This document shows positions 10,858 to 19,426 of a stretch of DNA of 33,523 nt, piece after piece. The position numbers and the translations under genes were made by a program. The notes below the pieces were generated by a model. That model had not been told where the DNA came from, did no database searches, and saw nothing but the letters and a program-made list of their open reading frames with translations. Source of the stretch: Bacteroidota bacterium (GTDB taxonomy: Bacteria; Bacteroidota; Bacteroidia; Bacteroidales; FEN-979); contig VGGL01000021.1 in the NCBI GenBank assembly GCA_016868575.1, positions 1 through 33,523 on the forward strand, in the 5' to 3' direction. Numbering within the stretch: the stretch's first letter is position 1; every line of letters begins with the position of its first letter.

Positions 10858-11976
10858 ATGAAAAAAGTCATCATCACCTGCTTATGCTTCTGCGTAGCCA
10901 TATTCTTGAATGTAGCTTGGGCTCAAGACCCAAATTATAGTCAATATTTTGCAACTCCCCTGCACTATAACCCGGCATTCACTGGTATAAATACTGGGGT
11001 CAGAGCCAGGTTCACATACAGAAACCAATGGCCGACATTACTGATACCTTATAAATCATATCATTTCTCAGCTGATGTTGGAGCGAGACAGATTCCCGGA
11101 TCAGGTGGAATAGGTTTGATGATCAATTCTGATAATGATGGTATGGGGTTTATCCAAAACACCATGGTTGGATTGACTATTGCTGTGCGGGTTCCAATCA
11201 CAAGTTATATCATCAGTCAGATTGGAATCAAGGCAGCGTATGTTCAGAAAAGTGTGGATTGGGACGATTTTATTTTTACAGATCAATTTGATAAGCGTTA
11301 CGGGAATATCCTCCCCAGCAATTTTATTCCTCCCAATAACAACAAGGTTTCTTACCCGGATTTCGGAGCAGGTGGTATTTTACAATTTTCCACTTCGGAA
11401 GGTATTGTTTCCGGTTCTCTCGGTTTTGCTGCAGATCATTTATTTCAACCTGATCAATCTTTTCTCATGAATCAGAATGATCAGCTTAAGAGAAGGTTTG
11501 TAGTTCATGCTGATGCTGTGATCGATGTGGAAGGAAACTCATCGTATACACGAAATAACCAGGACAAGGGTCTTCAAATCAACCCGGCTGTCTTATGCCA
11601 ATTTCAGGGAAAATCTGATGCTATCTCTGCCGGACTGAACCTTTCGAAATACGGCTTCTACTTGGGGGCATGGTATAAAAGTGTACTCTCTGATTTTTAT
11701 TCCGGATCGGCTGTGTTGCTTGGAGGGTTCCATTACAATTTCATCGAAGAAGTTGGATTTCAGATCGTATACAGCTATGATATGCCTATGTCAAAGAACC
11801 TTCAAGGAACAGGTGGGGCACATGAGATAAGCCTGGTGTTTGAATTTGATAGTAAAAGTACATTTGGATTAGGGGGACGATCTGGTTCTGGGCGGGGATT
11901 CGGAAGAACAGGCACTTATTCTCGATGGGGCAGAGACAGTGGAAACCTGGAAGAATGTCCGGCATTCTGGCATTAA
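10858..11976 (+). CDS. PorP/SprF-family type IX secretion system outer-membrane protein
   Basis: The 372-residue product has a signal peptide (MKKVIITCLCF...AWAQ, about residues 1-23). Next comes the family hallmark QDPNYSQYF...PLHYNPAFTG, then alternating beta-barrel strands. The C-terminus ends in a Cys-rich ECPAF motif close to the CPKF-like endings of many PorP/SprF proteins. The family sits in the outer membrane. In gliding Bacteroidota, SprF is required for export of SprB, which carries a type B sorting domain. The gene follows such an adhesin by 12 bases with a consensus ribosome-binding site, so it is most likely its dedicated partner. Its TAA stop overlaps the stop codon of the convergent gene. 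Confidence 0.93.
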   Translation: MKKVIITCLCFCVAIFLNVAWAQDPNYSQYFATPLHYNPAFTGINTGVRARFTYRNQWPTLLIPYKSYHFSADVGARQIPGSGGIGLMINSDNDGMGFIQNTMVGLTIAVRVPITSYIISQIGIKAAYVQKSVDWDDFIFTDQFDKRYGNILPSNFIPPNNNKVSYPDFGAGGILQFSTSEGIVSGSLGFAADHLFQPDQSFLMNQNDQLKRRFVVHADAVIDVEGNSSYTRNNQDKGLQINPAVLCQFQGKSDAISAGLNLSKYGFYLGAWYKSVLSDFYSGSAVLLGGFHYNFIEEVGFQIVYSYDMPMSKNLQGTGGAHEISLVFEFDSKSTFGLGGRSGSGRGFGRTGTYSRWGRDSGNLEECPAFWH

Positions 11977-13274
11977 TACCCCTTCCCCCACTGATCTGCC
12001 CTGCGTAATCCTACAACTTTGTAGTCTTTTTTATCGATCGCCTGTTCAATCTTTTCCCGCTCCTTGTATAGGGAGAAATGATGGTAGTTGAACATCCCAA
12101 TACCGATGTGCAGAGCAATGCCCACTACGATAACGATCAGCATGACCGTTCTGAGTATGCGGGAGTATTTCAGCATGCGCTGAAAGCAATAGAATGTATA
12201 TAATACGACCAGTGGAAACAGGATAAAAAAGGTATGTGGGGAAGGACCTTTAATGGAGAAAAAGAAGTTGAGATATAGTAGCAAAACCGTTGCAGCCATG
12301 ATCCATTTGATCCATCCCCACTCCCGGACTTCTTTTCTGCGGATGAAGAAGCTGATGATAAAAAAAGCAACGAGGATGAAACAAAAGCCGACCATGATAT
12401 AGATCAGCGGCTCCATCCAGGGATAGTCCTGAATCACCATCATGCGCCAGGTTTTTCCGCTTAACATGTATGGTGCATCCCAGGAACCAAATGCCATCAA
12501 CCGGGTCAGGATGGTGAAGAAATTGAGGTAGTTATCCGTCTGGAATGACACGTTCTGTGCGCTGTTTGTATAAACCGATAGCCCATGAAGTAGCAGGGTT
12601 GGAATCAGTGTGATCAATCCAATTAAAGTACCTGCAAGAAACTGAAAAATATATCTCCATTTGAAAGCGTCGGTTATTAGGAGGAAAATCACGACTGCAA
12701 GAATGAAGGGGACCAGCAGCACCCAGGAAAGGTGCAGTTGCATGATACAGGTCAAGGCCAAGCCCATGAGAAAGGCGCATAATCCGGGTTTCAGGAGCTT
12801 CTCTTGATAGATTGGCATCATTTCGAGAAAGCCAAGAAAGAAAGGTATGGAGAAGATCAGCACATAAGAAGGATTCACCATCCGGGTGCCGAAGTTAATA
12901 CCCCAGGAGAGGGTGAGGATCCAAATCCAGAGCAGCCACCGGGGAAATCCGGTCACCCGTTTTTCTACATACCGGCAAAGCAAACAAAGGGCAGGGAAAG
13001 TGAGCAAGTTTAACAAAAGAAAGGGGGCTTCAGGTATAGGCCAGAGATAGAAAGGAAGCCCTACCAGGAGCCCCTGCAAGGCGCCGGGGATCTGTGTCTG
13101 GGTGTACACGACATCCGGGCCAAAATAGGGCCATAATCCGGTGGTGTAGAATTTCAATCCAAGGAGATATATCTGCAGTTCATCTTCCTCCCAAAATTCC
13201 GATACCAGCCCTGAAGCAAGCCGGAGCAGGAATATCACCCCAATCACAATCCATAACCATCTGTCTCTTTTCAT
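11973..13274 (-). CDS. Multi-pass membrane glycosyltransferase-like protein (GT-C fold, GT39/GT83-like)
   Basis: The 433-residue protein is highly hydrophobic, with about 11-12 predicted membrane segments. After the first segment it has an acidic FWEEDELQ motif, the place where GT-C enzymes carry their catalytic acidic pair in the first external loop. These enzymes move sugars from polyprenyl-phosphate donors onto lipid or protein acceptors on the outer face of the inner membrane. The start codon overlaps the stop of the upstream sulfatase gene by one base (TGATG), so the two are translationally coupled and likely act on the same envelope polymer. The donor and acceptor cannot be told from sequence. 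An O-antigen polymerase-like role is a less likely alternative. Confidence 0.65.
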   Translation of the reverse strand: MKRDRWLWIVIGVIFLLRLASGLVSEFWEEDELQIYLLGLKFYTTGLWPYFGPDVVYTQTQIPGALQGLLVGLPFYLWPIPEAPFLLLNLLTFPALCLLCRYVEKRVTGFPRWLLWIWILTLSWGINFGTRMVNPSYVLIFSIPFFLGFLEMMPIYQEKLLKPGLCAFLMGLALTCIMQLHLSWVLLVPFILAVVIFLLITDAFKWRYIFQFLAGTLIGLITLIPTLLLHGLSVYTNSAQNVSFQTDNYLNFFTILTRLMAFGSWDAPYMLSGKTWRMMVIQDYPWMEPLIYIMVGFCFILVAFFIISFFIRRKEVREWGWIKWIMAATVLLLYLNFFFSIKGPSPHTFFILFPLVVLYTFYCFQRMLKYSRILRTVMLIVIVVGIALHIGIGMFNYHHFSLYKEREKIEQAIDKKDYKVVGLRRADQWGKGY

Positions 13275-15118
13275 CAGTTCAGGTTGGCAAATGCTTGATA
13301 CAAGACCTGCAGAAAAGCCTTGCCGGTACGTACTGAAAGACTATCCGGGCTTCCCCTGGTGGAATGAATAACCTTATGCAACTCCAGGTGATACGTGAAA
13401 GCATCATGATCTGTTATCATTCCAAAGCAATCATCAAAAGTAAAAAAGCCGAAATTCTTGCCGGTGGACCGGAAAATATTCCGGCTAAACTGAAACTTGT
13501 CCGCAGGGATATCCAATTGAGCCAGCAGAAAAGCCGGAATATCTTTTTGCGAACAGGGTAGATCGATGGTCTTTCCGCGAAATTCCTTTTTCAAAGCGCC
13601 GCCGTAAATCACAAAAGGAACATGATACATCTCCGGATCCTGATGTTTCCGGTTCAGGGGGAAGGGATGACCGTGATCTGCCAGGATCAGGAATACGGTA
13701 TGGTCAAACCAGGGTTCTTTGTGAGCTTTCTCCAGAAAGTCTGTCATGCAACTGTCAGTATATCTCGTGCAATTCTTGTAGAGGTCAGCCGGATCATTGC
13801 CTTTGAAATGCCTGGGTACATCTGCTTTGAAGGGTTCATGCGCTACTGATGAAAGGATCATCGTAAAGAAAGGCTCCTGGTCACTGCGCATCTCTTTGAG
13901 CGCCCGATCGAAAAGATATTCATCATAAGCGCCCCATTGGTGTTGCCGGGCTTCTTTGAAGTCAGCTTCTCCAAGAATCTTGTCAAATCTTGCCAGGGCC
14001 AGGTACTCGTTCATCCTGGCGTACTCCAGATCGATGGTATTGTAGAAATTCAATGAATAACTCAGGGAATCTTTCAGGATTTTCGGCATCACCGGCAGTT
14101 GAGCGATCCGGTTGCTCTCCCGTTGGAGAGAGTAAGTCGGCAAGGGGGGGAATCCACTGAACAAGGCGACCAATCCGTGCTCCGAACGGTGTCCGTTGGC
14201 ATAAAACCTCGAGAATGAAAGGGCACTGTCACACAGGTCGTCCAGCCCGGGTGCCGTGCCAATTCCTCCCAGCTTTTTCAGGTTATCTGCACTCATACTT
14301 TCAAGCAGGATAATCACGATGTTGGGGCTGTGGCAATTAAACAGGCGAAGCGAGTCGGGGGTTTCCTCCTTCATGAAATAGGGCGCAACAATGGCTTCAG
14401 CTTCCTGATCGGAAAGAAACCGGTAAGGATTGCTGGTGTTTTCTTTCAGACTCAAAAGGTTTTCCAGGAAGTTCCAGTTGCTGTTCAGGGCTGCATAATT
14501 CCACGTGAAATTGTCGGAGAAAAATACCCTGCTTTTCCCCAACGGAAATTTCCGGACCCCTCCCCGTGCGCCAATAACCAACAAAGGAATGAGCAGGATA
14601 GATACAATGATTCCGGGTAAACTGAGGTGATGGGCAGGATAGGCTTTGCTGAATATTTTAAGATATAGCCAGATGCCCAGCGCGCCCAATATCAACATCA
14701 ACGGAATAAGCACCATATAATTGGCACTGGCAGCAGCATCTGCCATCATTTCAGGGTAAAGAACGTAGGAAATGGCTTTCGCATTGATCTTGGTCCCCCA
14801 GGCCTGGTAGAGCCCGATATCGGCCACCATGATGATTGTGGATAGGATAAGGAGAAGCACATTCCAGGTATGCATTATCATTCGAAATACAGAAGAGCGG
14901 AAAGGCAGGGAAAGCAGGAAAATAACAATGTACGACATCACAAAAAAACTGATCACGGAAGTATCCATGATCAGGCCGAATAAAATCGATTTCCAGCAAT
15001 CATTCCAGTGAAAGGGAACAAGGGAATTGGCGTTGAAAGCCAGAAAGATCAAGTGGTGAACAAGAAAAACCGCCAGCCAGAAAACAGCCAGTTTGAGAAA
15101 CAACCGTAACACAGTCAT
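13274..15118 (-). CDS. LtaS-like membrane-anchored sulfatase / phosphotransferase (alkaline phosphatase superfamily)
   Basis: The 614-residue product has about five N-terminal membrane segments (residues 1-190), followed by an extracytoplasmic sulfatase-fold domain from about residue 265. Likely metal and catalytic residues are Glu273 (NIVIILLES), Ser312 (ANGHRSEHG), Asp481-His482 (LILADHGH) and His499 (DPEMYHVP). This is the LTA synthase architecture, used by many Gram-negative relatives to move phospho-alcohol groups or hydrolyse phosphodiesters in the envelope. The LtaS nucleophile position is usually threonine; here it appears to be serine. The gene is coupled to the downstream GT-C gene. 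It could instead be a true sulfatase, but it lacks the Cys/Ser-x-Pro-Ser-Arg sulfatase signature. Confidence 0.85.
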   Translation of the reverse strand: MTVLRLFLKLAVFWLAVFLVHHLIFLAFNANSLVPFHWNDCWKSILFGLIMDTSVISFFVMSYIVIFLLSLPFRSSVFRMIMHTWNVLLLILSTIIMVADIGLYQAWGTKINAKAISYVLYPEMMADAAASANYMVLIPLMLILGALGIWLYLKIFSKAYPAHHLSLPGIIVSILLIPLLVIGARGGVRKFPLGKSRVFFSDNFTWNYAALNSNWNFLENLLSLKENTSNPYRFLSDQEAEAIVAPYFMKEETPDSLRLFNCHSPNIVIILLESMSADNLKKLGGIGTAPGLDDLCDSALSFSRFYANGHRSEHGLVALFSGFPPLPTYSLQRESNRIAQLPVMPKILKDSLSYSLNFYNTIDLEYARMNEYLALARFDKILGEADFKEARQHQWGAYDEYLFDRALKEMRSDQEPFFTMILSSVAHEPFKADVPRHFKGNDPADLYKNCTRYTDSCMTDFLEKAHKEPWFDHTVFLILADHGHPFPLNRKHQDPEMYHVPFVIYGGALKKEFRGKTIDLPCSQKDIPAFLLAQLDIPADKFQFSRNIFRSTGKNFGFFTFDDCFGMITDHDAFTYHLELHKVIHSTRGSPDSLSVRTGKAFLQVLYQAFANLN

Positions 15119-15230
15119 CTTTGGTATACGCTTTTAAGCTGCCAAAGAAACTACTTTTTCTCCTCGATCCGCCGGTTAAGCTTAAAACCCTTGAGGATAT
15201 TAATAAAGCGGCTTACCGGTAGTCAGGAGA

Positions 15231-16352
15231 TCAATGGATCACCTGGATTTTTACGGTCTGCACACCTTCAGCAGATACAATACTTAAGAAATACAGACCA
15301 TTCCTCAGGTTTGAAGTATTCATCTCATATTGACCATCAGATCCGCCGGTGATGGATTGTTGCATCAACACACGCCCATCCAATGAAGCCAACAGAATCT
15401 TTTCAACCTTTCCGGTGGTTTCCGTGTTCCAGGAAAGGGTCACCTGATCCGTGGCCGGACTGGGATATGCATGGAGTTTATCGGTTGGTAAGCCTGGGTT
15501 TTTCAATCCGGCAGTAACATCATAGGCGATAAGTACATTGAAGGTGGCGCCGATAAACAGGTCGGTAAAGTTCTCTGTATAAATGTTCCAGTTGTTCCCA
15601 TCATACCAGACGCCAATTTCATCGTTGATGTATCCCTGGGTACCTGAGGTTGTGGTGTAGTCATGCACAACAAACAGCCGTGCATCCGGATTGCCATTCA
15701 ACAAGGGATGATCCAAAGTGGTAACATAATATGTGTCAGATGCAACATGCTTAAAGAAAGTTGTTCCTGAGTTGGGAATGAAGATGTTAAAAGTGAGGTC
15801 GAGGCCCAGTGCATTAAGGGGATCTTCGTCATAGATGGTCCACTTGTTCGATACTGCGTCATACCAAACGCCCACATGGGAGACATCGTAGATGCTGTTC
15901 TCCCAGGTTTTGGTAACAAAGAAAACCGCATTGGGATTGTTATTCAGGGAAGGATGATCAATGACCGTCCAGTTTAAGACCGTATTGGCAACGGTAACCG
16001 TATGGGTGAATGCAGTACCGTTGTTTTTTGCATTCAGTACAAAAAAGGCATAGTTGGTGTCGAAATCAGCTTCAGCTTCATCAAAAATCGACCACTCGAA
16101 ACCGGTATACCAGAGTCCGCAACTGTTCAGCATATAGGCAGCATGGCTTCCTTCCGGAGTTCCATAGACATGGGTGATGATCAGCTTATCGATGGGATCA
16201 GCTCCGACCATCAAAGGGTTGAGCAGGGTGTAAGTATAATAACAATTTGATCCTGAACTCCTGTGCAGGTACATGGGGCCAAAATCGGTTGCCTGGGCCC
16301 AGACGCCATTAAAAGCAATGATTGCAATAAGAAGAAGGAATAGTTTTTTCAT
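15231..16352 (-). CDS. Secreted three-repeat protein with T9SS type A sorting domain
   Basis: The 373-residue product begins with a signal peptide ending VWAQ (about residue 19). Three related segments of about 85 residues follow. Each carries motifs such as DHP(S/L)LNxNPxA, a (F/L)FV(T/V) strand, GVWYD and W-x-IY-x-E. The last 75 residues start AYPSPATDQVTLSW and contain a GLYFLSI strand, which is the usual T9SS type A sorting domain. The protein is probably released or anchored at the cell surface; the repeat function is unknown to me. The gene ends 112 bases upstream of the sulfatase gene on the same strand. That spacing makes co-transcription possible but not clear. Confidence 0.85.
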   Translation of the reverse strand: MKKLFLLLIAIIAFNGVWAQATDFGPMYLHRSSGSNCYYTYTLLNPLMVGADPIDKLIITHVYGTPEGSHAAYMLNSCGLWYTGFEWSIFDEAEADFDTNYAFFVLNAKNNGTAFTHTVTVANTVLNWTVIDHPSLNNNPNAVFFVTKTWENSIYDVSHVGVWYDAVSNKWTIYDEDPLNALGLDLTFNIFIPNSGTTFFKHVASDTYYVTTLDHPLLNGNPDARLFVVHDYTTTSGTQGYINDEIGVWYDGNNWNIYTENFTDLFIGATFNVLIAYDVTAGLKNPGLPTDKLHAYPSPATDQVTLSWNTETTGKVEKILLASLDGRVLMQQSITGGSDGQYEMNTSNLRNGLYFLSIVSAEGVQTVKIQVIH

Positions 16353-16429
16353 GATTGATGGTTTTTGGTTATTAATGAAATTCTTTACGAAATTACATTA
16401 AAAAGTGATCAACCTGCATCATTTTTTCG

Positions 16430-16437
16430 TATATTTG
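16430..16437 (+). promoter_or_regulatory. Candidate -7 box (TATATTTG) of the SGNH-like gene
   Basis: TATATTTG fits the Bacteroidota TAnnTTTG -7 consensus. It lies 24 bases upstream of the ATG at 16462. No convincing -33 TTG element is seen at the usual spacing, so this is a moderate call. Confidence 0.45.
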
Positions 16438-16461
16438 AGAGAATGTTAAAAACGTTATCCT

Positions 16462-17532
16462 ATGAAAAAGGTTTACATCATGGCCATGGTGTCGGTTTTC
16501 ATCCTTCCCATGACCTTTTCGCAAACGCTGTTCCGCAGTGGTATCTTTCTCCATCACTCAACAGGTGCATACATTTGGGGGCCCAATCCGGATGGGAACT
16601 CCACCACCACCATCCCCGACCAGATGACCCTCTTTAACATCAACCATGGTTTATCCGGCGGTAATGCCATCTCCATGGAAGAGGAATGGTGGGAACCAGG
16701 CGACAATGAATGGGCAACCCAACACGAGTTCTTTGAGGGGAATACGGCCTTTACCGACATTAACTACTACCTCGGCAATTTCCCGATCCTGGTGATCAAA
16801 TCGTGCTTTCCTTCCTCTGCAATTGAATCCGGAGGGCAAGCGTCTGATACTTTGGATCCTTACTATAAATCGATCTACAACTACAAGTGGCATTGGCGGC
16901 ATATCCTCACCGTCATGAAAAACAACCCGGATAACTTCTTTGCGATCTGGACCAATGCTCCGCTGGGATTCGAATCGACCAACCCAACCCAGGCCATGCT
17001 TTCCAGGGAGTTCTGTGCCTGGGCGAAGGATACCCTGGCTGAGGGACTTGATCCCGTATTTGGCTCTTTCCCTCCGAATGTCTATGTTTTCGACTATTTT
17101 GATAAGTTAACGGATGCGGATGGATATCAACTGCCACAATATGCGACGGCACCGTATGACAGCCATCCGAATGGCTATGCAACGGATTTTATTGCCCCGC
17201 AGTTTGTCAATGAGATCTTTTCGGCTGCCATGGCGTATGAACAAATCCACAGTGTTTTTGATGAACCTGGTCGATATTTTGACATTAAGTGTTATCCCAA
17301 TCCATTTGTTTCAACCGCTACCATAACATTTACCATCCGGAAAAGATCGATGATCCTGTTTTCTCTCTATGATTTACTCGGGAACATGATGTTTGAATTG
17401 CAAAGAAATCAGGTTGGCCCTGGCTTGGTTTCCATTCCGGTTGACCTGACTGAAACTGAAGGAAATATCTTTATCTATAAGCTCACCATTGATGGCAGTA
17501 CCTGTTCAGGAAAAATGATCCTGAATAGATAA
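16462..17532 (+). CDS. Secreted SGNH/GDSL-hydrolase-like protein with T9SS type A sorting domain
   Basis: The 356-residue protein has a signal peptide (residues 1-20, ending MTFSQ). A domain of about 250 residues starts GIFLHHSTGAYIWG and holds a DSHPNGYATD motif near residue 236. In some SGNH-like families the usual GDS block is replaced by HHS(T/V)G and the late D-x-x-H pair is kept, and this layout matches that pattern. The C-terminal 80 residues (YPNPFVSTATITF onward) form a T9SS type A signal, so the protein is exported to the cell surface or medium. A likely role is esterase or deacetylase action on extracellular carbohydrate. The active-site serine assignment (HHS) is inferred. The gene is divergent from the preceding T9SS gene. 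Confidence 0.7.
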   Translation: MKKVYIMAMVSVFILPMTFSQTLFRSGIFLHHSTGAYIWGPNPDGNSTTTIPDQMTLFNINHGLSGGNAISMEEEWWEPGDNEWATQHEFFEGNTAFTDINYYLGNFPILVIKSCFPSSAIESGGQASDTLDPYYKSIYNYKWHWRHILTVMKNNPDNFFAIWTNAPLGFESTNPTQAMLSREFCAWAKDTLAEGLDPVFGSFPPNVYVFDYFDKLTDADGYQLPQYATAPYDSHPNGYATDFIAPQFVNEIFSAAMAYEQIHSVFDEPGRYFDIKCYPNPFVSTATITFTIRKRSMILFSLYDLLGNMMFELQRNQVGPGLVSIPVDLTETEGNIFIYKLTIDGSTCSGKMILNR

Positions 17533-17578
17533 CAGATCAAATTTTTTCGACGGAATGTTACACCCTATTCCGCCTAAA

Positions 17579-17654
17579 TCTGCGTTATTTCGCGGGAAAC
17601 AAAAAGAATTTCCCGCTGATTGCCGCAGAATCTTCCCGCTGATTTTCGCGGAAT
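17579..17654 (+). repeat. Intergenic repeat A, copy 1 (upstream of the TlpA-like gene)
   Basis: This stretch of about 76 bases contains TCGCGGGAA, then TTCCCGCTGATTGCCGCAGAA and TTCCCGCTGATTTTCGCGGAA-like units, with a GCGGGAA...TTCCCGC inverted pair. A second copy in the same orientation lies at 19190-19268. A looser CGCAG-rich relative lies near 30007-30040. Confidence 0.8.
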
Positions 17655-17715
17655 ATCTCATCTGTTTTTTCCTCACAAAGAAGAAGAATGATAATTTTAC
17701 CCTCAAATATTTCGT

Positions 17716-19155
17716 ATGAAATCCCTCATCAATCCATCTGTTCTTTTCTCCATATTGTTCATCTTCCGGTTGCAATTGGCGCCCGGATTTGGCCAGGACA
17801 TCTCCCTGACCATCCATCTCCGGGGCGTATATGACAGCAAGATCAGCCTTTTGGCTTTGTCAGATAATCAACATTTCAAGCCGATCCTGGAGAAAGACGG
17901 GATCAAGAACCGCCAGACTACCCAACTTACGGTTCCGGGAAAGTATCTCCCCGGGGAGTTTGTCCTCCGTTTTGATTATCGGGAAAAAGAAAGCAGCACC
18001 CCGTATCCTGCCGAAAAATACCTGTTCATCCATAATCAGAACCTGGAATTGAGGGTACATCCATTGTTCTGCAATAACTCCGACAGCTCCTATTTTCATG
18101 AAGATGAAAAGGAAAATGCTGCCTTCTCAGGATTTATGAAGGAAAATGGTTTGAGAAAAGAGAAATTGGGGCTTCTTCAGAATCTCCTGATGAATTATGA
18201 TGATCCGGGTTCCGCTTTCTATCAGCAGGGAATAGCGGAATATGAGCAAAGGCGAGCACAATATAATCTTTGGGTTAAACAGCAGAAGGAAAAGGACAAG
18301 CGTTTGTTCGTCAGTCACTTATATGATTTTCAGATCGTTCCCAAGGTCTCATGGCAAGGGAGTGAAACCGACCGTGCGTATGATCTGATCGACCATTACC
18401 TGGATCAGATGGATTTCACCGACTCGCTGATCATCCGGACATCAGACCTACGTAAGTGGATGGATAATTATGTGAACCTTTACGGGCAGCTTGTAACCAC
18501 CATTGCCCTTCGTGACTCCTTATTCCCCCTGGCTGGTGTTAGATCCATTGAAAAGGCAAGGGAAGGCCATCCGCTGGTTTATGGTTGGATGGTCGATTAT
18601 TTCTACCGGGGTTATGAAGCCAACGCTATCGATGCAGGGATGAAGATCCTCTTGCCTTACCTCGATGACCCGGCTTGCCTGACTTCCAAGCGAAAGGAGA
18701 TCCGGCGCCGGTTGGAAGGCATTAAAACCCTGATTCCGGGAAGTCCTGCGCCTGATTTCTCTCTTCCGGCAACTGATGGCACCTTGTTTAAATTGAGTGA
18801 ATTCAAAACTCCGGCAAAATACCTTCTTTTGGTTTTCTGGTCAGCCGATTGCAGCCATTGCAAAGAGTTGACCGAGCAATTATACCCCTGGCAGCAGCAG
18901 TCTGAAAATGTAAACGAACTGAAAGTGGTAGCCATCAGCCTGGACGAGACCGTTACCGAGGTCAAAGCCTGGAATGAAAAAATCCGGGAATTTCCGAACT
19001 GGCTCCACCTGAATGCCAAAGAAGGGGTGAATAGCCCAATTGCTGAATCCTATTATATTTTGTCCACTCCTGTTTTGGTTCTTTTGGATGCAAAATCCAA
19101 AGTCATCATTTCACTTCCGGCAACCCTTGAGGAATTAACACATCATTCCCATTAG
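17716..19155 (+). CDS. TlpA-like periplasmic thiol-disulfide oxidoreductase (redoxin domain protein)
   Basis: The 479-residue protein has an N-terminal signal peptide (about residues 1-27). Next is a beta-rich and helical region of about 300 residues of the kind seen before redoxin domains in Bacteroidota. The C-terminal thioredoxin-like domain (about residue 340 on) has PAPDFSLPATDG, the redox motif CSHC in FWSADCSHCKEL, and a cis-proline loop STPV. It probably acts in the periplasm on disulfides or in redox maturation of envelope proteins; the substrate is unknown. The 5' end is 61 bases after one copy of repeat A, and the 3' end is 34 bases before a second copy. The gene is thus bracketed by direct repeats. 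Confidence 0.85.
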   Translation: MKSLINPSVLFSILFIFRLQLAPGFGQDISLTIHLRGVYDSKISLLALSDNQHFKPILEKDGIKNRQTTQLTVPGKYLPGEFVLRFDYREKESSTPYPAEKYLFIHNQNLELRVHPLFCNNSDSSYFHEDEKENAAFSGFMKENGLRKEKLGLLQNLLMNYDDPGSAFYQQGIAEYEQRRAQYNLWVKQQKEKDKRLFVSHLYDFQIVPKVSWQGSETDRAYDLIDHYLDQMDFTDSLIIRTSDLRKWMDNYVNLYGQLVTTIALRDSLFPLAGVRSIEKAREGHPLVYGWMVDYFYRGYEANAIDAGMKILLPYLDDPACLTSKRKEIRRRLEGIKTLIPGSPAPDFSLPATDGTLFKLSEFKTPAKYLLLVFWSADCSHCKELTEQLYPWQQQSENVNELKVVAISLDETVTEVKAWNEKIREFPNWLHLNAKEGVNSPIAESYYILSTPVLVLLDAKSKVIISLPATLEELTHHSH

Positions 19156-19189
19156 AAATGTCTTGACTTTCCGATTTTTTTCTTCATTT

Positions 19190-19268
19190 TCTGCGTGACT
19201 TCGCGGGAACATAGGAGGTATCCCGCAGATTGCCGCAGAATTTCTTCCCGCTGATTTTCGCAGAAAAT
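19190..19268 (+). repeat. Intergenic repeat A, copy 2 (downstream of the TlpA-like gene)
   Basis: This is closely related to the copy at 17579-17654 and lies in the same orientation. Shared blocks are CTGCGT, TTCGCGGGAA, TCCCGC(T/A)GATTGCCGCAGAA and TTCCCGCTGATTTTCGC. Confidence 0.8.
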
Positions 19269-19295
19269 TTCCCGGATCATTGGAAGCTCCGGGAA
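19269..19295. repeat. Short palindrome with TTCCCGGA/TCCGGGAA arms; possible weak terminator
   Basis: Perfect 8-base arms (TTCCCGGA and TCCGGGAA) enclose an 11-base loop. On the minus strand the hairpin is followed by AATTTTCT. It could therefore weakly terminate the transcript of the decayed MBL gene. Its TCCCG...CGGGA ends match the two palindromes found inside the broken tRNA copy. Confidence 0.6.
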
Positions 19296-19306
19296 GAAGG
19301 AATCAG

Positions 19307-19426
19307 TTAAATGCTAGGTATTGCCAGCGGCTGGGCTTTGATGTACACCCCTCTCATCACCCTACCAAAGAGCAACGCATCATACCACATGTAATAAAAA
19401 CGCTGTGGAATATATATTTCCACCAT
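19307..19426 (-). CDS. Small open frame (39 codons) directly after the MBL stop codon, uncertain
   Basis: An ATG follows the TGA stop of the decayed MBL gene without a gap, in the same frame, and opens a 39-codon frame ending TAA. The predicted peptide begins MVEIYIPQRFYYMWYDALLF and ends AIPSI; it is rich in aromatic and hydrophobic residues. It could be a small peptide, a readthrough extension of the MBL protein, or chance. The opposite strand is also open here. I recognise no family. Confidence 0.25.
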   Translation of the reverse strand: MVEIYIPQRFYYMWYDALLFGRVMRGVYIKAQPLAIPSI

